Below are positions 60,627 through 64,000 of a DNA stretch of 64,000 nucleotides, one piece after another. Numbering within the stretch: the stretch's first letter is position 1; each line of letters opens with the position of its first letter. The stretch lies in contig CAKRSV010000002.1 of assembly GCA_934401915.1 (NCBI GenBank), positions 344,897 through 408,896 on the forward strand, given 5' to 3'. Below the pieces are notes generated by a model. The model was not told where the DNA came from. It saw nothing but the letters and a program-made list of their open reading frames with translations, and searched no databases. Made by a program: the position numbers and the translations under genes. This stretch comes from an uncultured Lachnospiraceae bacterium. Lineage in GTDB: Bacteria > Bacillota > Clostridia > Lachnospirales > Lachnospiraceae.

Positions 60627-61289
60627 ATGGCTATTAGTGGAGTAGGACAGAGTTATTATCAGAACAATGTTGCAACAACGAAAAGTACAAAGAGCGTAAA
60701 CAGCACGGGAGAAACGGGCAATACAAGGGAATTATCAGAAGCGGAAGAAATGGCGATTTTCAAAAAGGAATTTTATGCTGAAATTGATAAGATACCCAGA
60801 AATAGAACTATAACCAATGTGGCTATCAACATATCAGAGGAAGCATTTAAGAATATGAAAGATGATCCGGAGTACAGGGAAAAGATATTATCAGCACTTA
60901 AACGTGACTTAACTTCGTCCTTTGCACCGTTGGAAGCTTCTATGGTGCTCACTGTAGGAGCTACTGCTAAAGATTATAGGGGCGATTCATGGTCTGGTGT
61001 TAATAATCAATCGGAATTTTATGCTCGTTCACAAAACAGTTTTTATAAAAAGACAAGCAACAAGAAAGATAGACAAAAAGAGCTTTTGGAAGAATATCTG
61101 GAAAAACGGGCGCAGGTTAAAAAACAGCAGCAGGAAATGTTGAATGAAAAGATTGCAAAGCAGGAACAGGAAAGAAGCCGATTATTACGGTCGTGGAACA
61201 ATGAAAGGCTGTTGTCAAAAGCGTCTAATGCTTATGAAGCAAATGCTATGACGGAAGCGGTTACGGATAGTGCTTTTTCGCTTGGATAG
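60627..61289 (+). CDS. leaderless paralogue 3 (DUF6033-like)
   Basis: The 220-residue product starts MAISGVGQSYYQNNVATTK. It shares VAINISEEAFKNMKDDPEYREKIL with paralogue 1 and the same coiled coil and C-terminus (RQKELLEEYLEKRAQVKKQQ, ASNAYEANAMTE...SLG). AAAGGAGG precedes ATG 60627. The conserved leaderless start suggests either a cytoplasmic role or export without Sec. Confidence 0.65.
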   Translation: MAISGVGQSYYQNNVATTKSTKSVNSTGETGNTRELSEAEEMAIFKKEFYAEIDKIPRNRTITNVAINISEEAFKNMKDDPEYREKILSALKRDLTSSFAPLEASMVLTVGATAKDYRGDSWSGVNNQSEFYARSQNSFYKKTSNKKDRQKELLEEYLEKRAQVKKQQQEMLNEKIAKQEQERSRLLRSWNNERLLSKASNAYEANAMTEAVTDSAFSLG

Positions 61290-61314
61290 TGATTTTAAGT
61301 AAGGAGAAAGAGAT

Positions 61315-61986
61315 ATGTCAATTACATTTTTAAGTCATCCTATTCATCTGCCGGATTTTTTCAAGTTTGATAGGGAATATTTGGGAAAACAGGAAAGCCA
61401 AAATGAAGACCAGAAAGTGTTTCATAAGGATACTTTAGAGGTTTCCCAATTATCGAAAAACAGGGAAATCTTAATGGATAAAATTAAGCATACAGTGGTG
61501 CAGTCGGCGGCATCACTCAGCGATATGAGAGCTGGAATATTAAAGGAAATCAGGGAAGAAAAAGGGCAGTATGGCTATTCGGATGTTGTGAATGCTTGTG
61601 GGCTGAGTTATGCAAGGCTGTATTCTGAAATTGAACAGCGCTATGAAAATGAACAGTATTATAAGGTAGATGGGACGCCGCTGACAAAAGAAGATGAGAT
61701 AGAGTGGCTGGATATACAATTTGAGCAGGAAGTGGCATGGCAGAAATCCTGTGCCAGAATAACAGCCCAGGGGCAGGTCATTCAGGGGAATATTCCTGAA
61801 ATGCCAACAGAGGAGATGGAAGAATTGGAGGACAGCTTTTATCAGGCTAAGGATGCCTATATGAAGCTGTACCGAGAAAACAGACGGGCAGAGAGACCGC
61901 TTGTTTTGCAAAGTTATATATTTGGCAATAGCCAGATGTATCAAATATTGGATAGACTAGGAAATTTACAGGAGAGGGTGGTATAA
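61315..61986 (+). CDS. cluster protein of unknown function (DUF3879-like)
   Basis: The 223-residue, acidic, largely helical protein starts MSITFLSHPIHLPDFF and contains YGYSDVVNACGLSYARLYSEI and a Glu-rich helix near 155-190. It resembles proteins annotated DUF3879 in Lachnospiraceae, which I state from memory. Its stop overlaps the next start (TATAATG), indicating translational coupling. Confidence 0.6.
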   Translation: MSITFLSHPIHLPDFFKFDREYLGKQESQNEDQKVFHKDTLEVSQLSKNREILMDKIKHTVVQSAASLSDMRAGILKEIREEKGQYGYSDVVNACGLSYARLYSEIEQRYENEQYYKVDGTPLTKEDEIEWLDIQFEQEVAWQKSCARITAQGQVIQGNIPEMPTEEMEELEDSFYQAKDAYMKLYRENRRAERPLVLQSYIFGNSQMYQILDRLGNLQERVV

Positions 61987-62850
61987 TGCAAGTTAATTCG
62001 TCCAATGGTTCATTACAACAAAGGTTCTTTTCTGGAACAGGCAGTATAGGCGGCATCCATCTGCCGGACTTCAATGACAAATATATTTTCTCTAAAAAGA
62101 AAAGCGGTGTCAGTGATAAAGAATACCGGAAGCAGATCAGGGAACAAGCTTATGAGGATTTTGAAAAAGGGCAGTTCCAAAACAAATCCGAAGGATTTAA
62201 TAGGCTGATGAAAAGCTACACATCGGAAGTGTCCCCGGACAGAAAAGGGATTATTACTTCCGGGCTGAAAGCTATTTCAAGGAACAGACAGAATGTGCTG
62301 AAGCCAATAGATTTTGTGGCAACACTGCTTGAAGGGAAAGTGAAATATCAGAAACTGCCGTCAGGCAACAGCGATTACATAGAGTTTTACGATAAAAACG
62401 GGGAGATGGTGGCGACTTATTCCAATAATGGGTGGACGATGTATACCACCAATGCGGAGGCATCCAGACAGACGGAAATGTGCATGATCTACAATGAAGC
62501 ATGGGGGAATGCAAAGAGAGGGATTCCGATGGCAGGCGAAGAAATGGTAAACGTGGTAGATATGCAGAGTAGCTTTGATGCCAAAGCATAGCAGGAAATA
62601 AACCCCACAGCCCCGTATGCAATACTGCAAACCGCAGGTACAAAAAAAGATGAACCGATTGCGGCTGATAACTTGATAGAAACTCAGGAGACAAAAACTG
62701 GGGAGAAACAAATTACAGCTGAAGAAAAGATTAAACAGGCAGATGAGTTTTGGGCTCAGCATAGCAGGGGGGAACAAGGTCAAACTGACTGTTCACATGG
62801 GAAAAGATAGTTTCATTGAAGTTATCAAAGAAAAACCAAACAGCAGATAA
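61986..62850 (+). pseudogene. cluster gene interrupted by TAG and a frameshift
   Basis: ATG 61986 opens 201 residues (QVNSSNGSLQQRFFSGTGSI... to SFDAKA) ending at TAG 62589-62591. Directly in frame after the TAG the sequence remains coding-like (QEINPTAPYAILQTAG... ADEFWAQHSRG) until a run of six G near 62766-62771, after which the +1 shifted frame continues NKVKLTVHMGKDSFIEVIKE to TAA 62848-62850. The ancestral protein was thus about 287 residues. The first 201-residue part may still be made. Confidence 0.65.
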
Positions 62851-63341
62851 TGTACTTCTTGGCTGGACATAGGAATTATTCTTTTGTATTGACCAAAGCT
62901 TCAGCAGTAGATAAATGTAATAAGGCAGAACTTTCAGAGTTAAGTGTGCGTTATGAGAAGTGGACGCAGGCGGTATCTGACTATGACGATTACAAGCAGT
63001 ATCAGCCAGTCATGAAAGAGTATCAGGCATTAAGCGGACTGAGGAAAAATTCCTTTAAGAAAAAGCATGAAACAGAGCTTGAAAACTATGCAATATATCG
63101 TGACAGGGTAAAGGCAGTCATGCCGGAAAATATGAAAATATCAAAGCCATATATTGATAAGCAGTTAGCGGAGGTGTTGGCACAGCAGGAGCAGATACAG
63201 AGAAAAAGCAGTAGGGTTGCTGCCGACCTTGCAAGGCTTTCCGTTTTCAAAGGCAATCTCAGGGAAATGGAAGCACAGCAGAGAGCGGACGAGCAGGCAA
63301 GGGAGCAGAACCGGGATAAGAAACACGAAAATACAATTTAA
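62850..63341 (+). pseudogene. 3' fragment of a relaxase-like gene
   Basis: The frame encodes a helical, Lys/Gln-rich C-terminus: LSELSVRYEKWTQAVSDYDDY, YQALSGLRKNSFKKKHETEL, and a coiled coil near the end. This resembles the C-terminal part of relaxases of Tn1549/Tn4451-type elements (recognised from memory). The catalytic N-terminus is absent and the start lies at the end of a broken gene, so it is a remnant. The tnpW-like sequence downstream supports this origin. Confidence 0.5.
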
Positions 63342-63351
63342 CCACAGCGTG

Positions 63352-63391
63352 AGGTGCATGGAAAACAGAAAAGATTTCATGCACCTTTTTT
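63352..63391 (+). terminator. terminator after the relaxase fragment
   Basis: AGGTGCATG (63352-63360) pairs with CATGCACCT (63378-63386), followed by T (63386-63391), 10 nt after the stop codon. Confidence 0.8.
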
Positions 63392-63410
63392 CGTTGGGAA
63401 AAGGAGATTT

Positions 63411-63586
63411 ATGGAACAGACAGAAAAGCAGACAATGGACAAAGAACAGTGTCCGCATATCAAAAAAAAATCGGAAGAACCACCTACAACGTGGCAATTC
63501 ATTTCAGCAAAACGAGCAGGGAAACCATGACGGATAAGATTAACAGATTGATATTACATGACATAAACAGTGAAGATTTTTCTTAA
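63411..63586 (+). pseudogene. tnpW: frameshifted tnpW-like gene
   Basis: ATG 63411 (site AAAGGAG) begins MEQTEKQTMDKEQCPHIKKK; in a run of nine A the frame is lost, and the shifted frame continues GRTTYNVAIHFSKTSRETMTDKINRLILHDI to TAA 63584-63586. Together these match TnpW, the small protein of Tn4451/Tn1549-type transposons. One added A would restore the frame, so mutation or slippage are both possible. Confidence 0.65.
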
Positions 63587-63648
63587 CTACCCTTGACAAA
63601 ATCTTTCCGAGTTAAATGTTTTTGGTTACCTGGAATTAAATTAGACAT
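63583..63648 (-). pseudogene. 5' stub of an IS30-family transposase
   Basis: On the minus strand AGGAGTACATT precedes ATG 63648, and the product MSNLIPGNQKHLT is the well-known start of a Firmicutes IS30-family transposase. After 13 matching residues it diverges and stops at 21 residues. The adjoining stretch to 63780 contains TAAGACTAAATTC, similar to the sequence beside the IS30 remnant at 49.88 kb. Confidence 0.6.
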
Positions 63649-63820
63649 AATGTACTCCTTTCCAGGAATAAGGATCATCAAAGATATTATATAACGAAAT
63701 GGAATTTCCGTAAGACTAAATTCTATTTCATCAAAGGCAAAGTAGAATTTAGAAATACATTCAACTATCAGATGGATCATGTGGGGGATTCATAAAGTAG
63801 TGGTATCAACATGACGATAT

Positions 63821-63880
63821 AGAAAATGCAGGGAAGCATTGTATTTCAAAGAGTTTGAGATACAGTGCTTCTGCGTTTCT
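63821..63880 (+). promoter_or_regulatory. long stem-loop near the right edge
   Basis: GAAGCATTGTATTTCAAA (63833-63850) pairs over 18 bp (with G-T pairs) with 63854-63871, and flanking AGAAA-TGCAG/CTGCGTTTCT extends it. There is no following T run, and no gene starts before the window ends. Nothing else is recognisable from 63781 to 64000. Confidence 0.5.
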
Positions 63881-64000
63881 ATAGGAGATAGTCGTTCTAT
63901 GCGAAAAATAGTCATTTGATGCGGAGAATGATCGAGCGGAAGATTTGTTTGATATAATAAAGAGTGCCAGGTGAGACTTGTATGGTTTACAGGTATGAGA

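Noticed and set aside
62850..63341. Intact 163-residue gene
   Set aside because: It begins at the stop of a decayed gene, has no ribosome site and resembles only the C-terminal end of a much longer protein.

Overview
The window reads as a chromosomal segment of a Gram-positive, low-to-mid GC Clostridia, most likely Lachnospiraceae. The evidence is the infC-rpmI-rplT operon with a Firmicutes-type attenuator leader, strong Shine-Dalgarno sites, frequent TTG starts, and the kinds of mobile-element families found. Genus cannot be fixed from sequence alone.

Layout. (1) 1-9664 is chromosomal backbone: a gene tail, the translation operon infC-rpmI-rplT (infC starting at ATT behind an attenuator), a PepD-type dipeptidase, a GGDEF-like/EAL protein, tRNA-Pro(AGG), a small HExxH protein, a large lipoprotein, a small unknown gene and an RlmD-type rRNA uracil methyltransferase. 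(2) About 9665-49521 is the body of an integrative conjugative element (ICE) starting directly behind the rRNA methyltransferase gene. Accessory and regulatory genes come first (ArdA-like, DUF4314, Dam-like methylase, AbrB-like and SpoVG-like proteins). A complete Tad/Flp-type pilus assembly set follows (pilin-like protein, prepilin peptidase, CpaB, CpaE, CpaF, TadB, TadC, two TadE-like proteins) with a large secreted protein. Next is a Gram-positive type IV secretion system (VirB2-like, VirB6-like, PrgI, VirB4, NlpC/P60 hydrolase) interleaved with a cytosine methyltransferase and an amidoligase/cyclotransferase pair. Then come small accessory genes, a structured noncoding stretch, a PIN toxin-antitoxin pair, an IncQ/MobQ-like oriT, a PD-(D/E)XK nuclease, a relaxase fused to Sel1 repeats, a Toprim protein and the VirD4/TraG coupling protein. 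No integrase or recombinase is visible, so the right end was not found. (3) 49.6-53.5 kb is an insertion-sequence graveyard: a deleted IS30 remnant, an intact IS30-family transposase gene, an intact IS3-family element and 20-bp repeats that look like an IS21-type end. (4) 53.5-62.9 kb is AT-richer and holds a secreted PPC-domain protein, an XRE regulator and an alpha-CTD-like protein with matching operator palindromes, and a LytTR response regulator plus sensor kinase apparently co-transcribed with a family of leaderless paralogous proteins. (5) 62.85-64 kb holds debris of a second conjugative element: a relaxase-like 3' fragment, a frameshifted tnpW and the 5' stub of an IS30-type transposase.

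How it works together. The inferred ICE cycle is: relaxase and accessory proteins nick at oriT (about 40.49 kb), the TraG coupling protein delivers DNA to the VirB4/VirB6/PrgI channel, the NlpC/P60 enzyme opens the wall, and the Tad-like pilus plus large surface protein may provide cell contact. ArdA-like, Dam-like and cytosine methyltransferase genes would protect incoming DNA. The most unusual signal is a short methionine-rich C-terminus (pattern M-x-M-x-M, usually after an acidic linker) on at least five otherwise unrelated proteins of the element, including the amidoligase and both SpoVG-like proteins.
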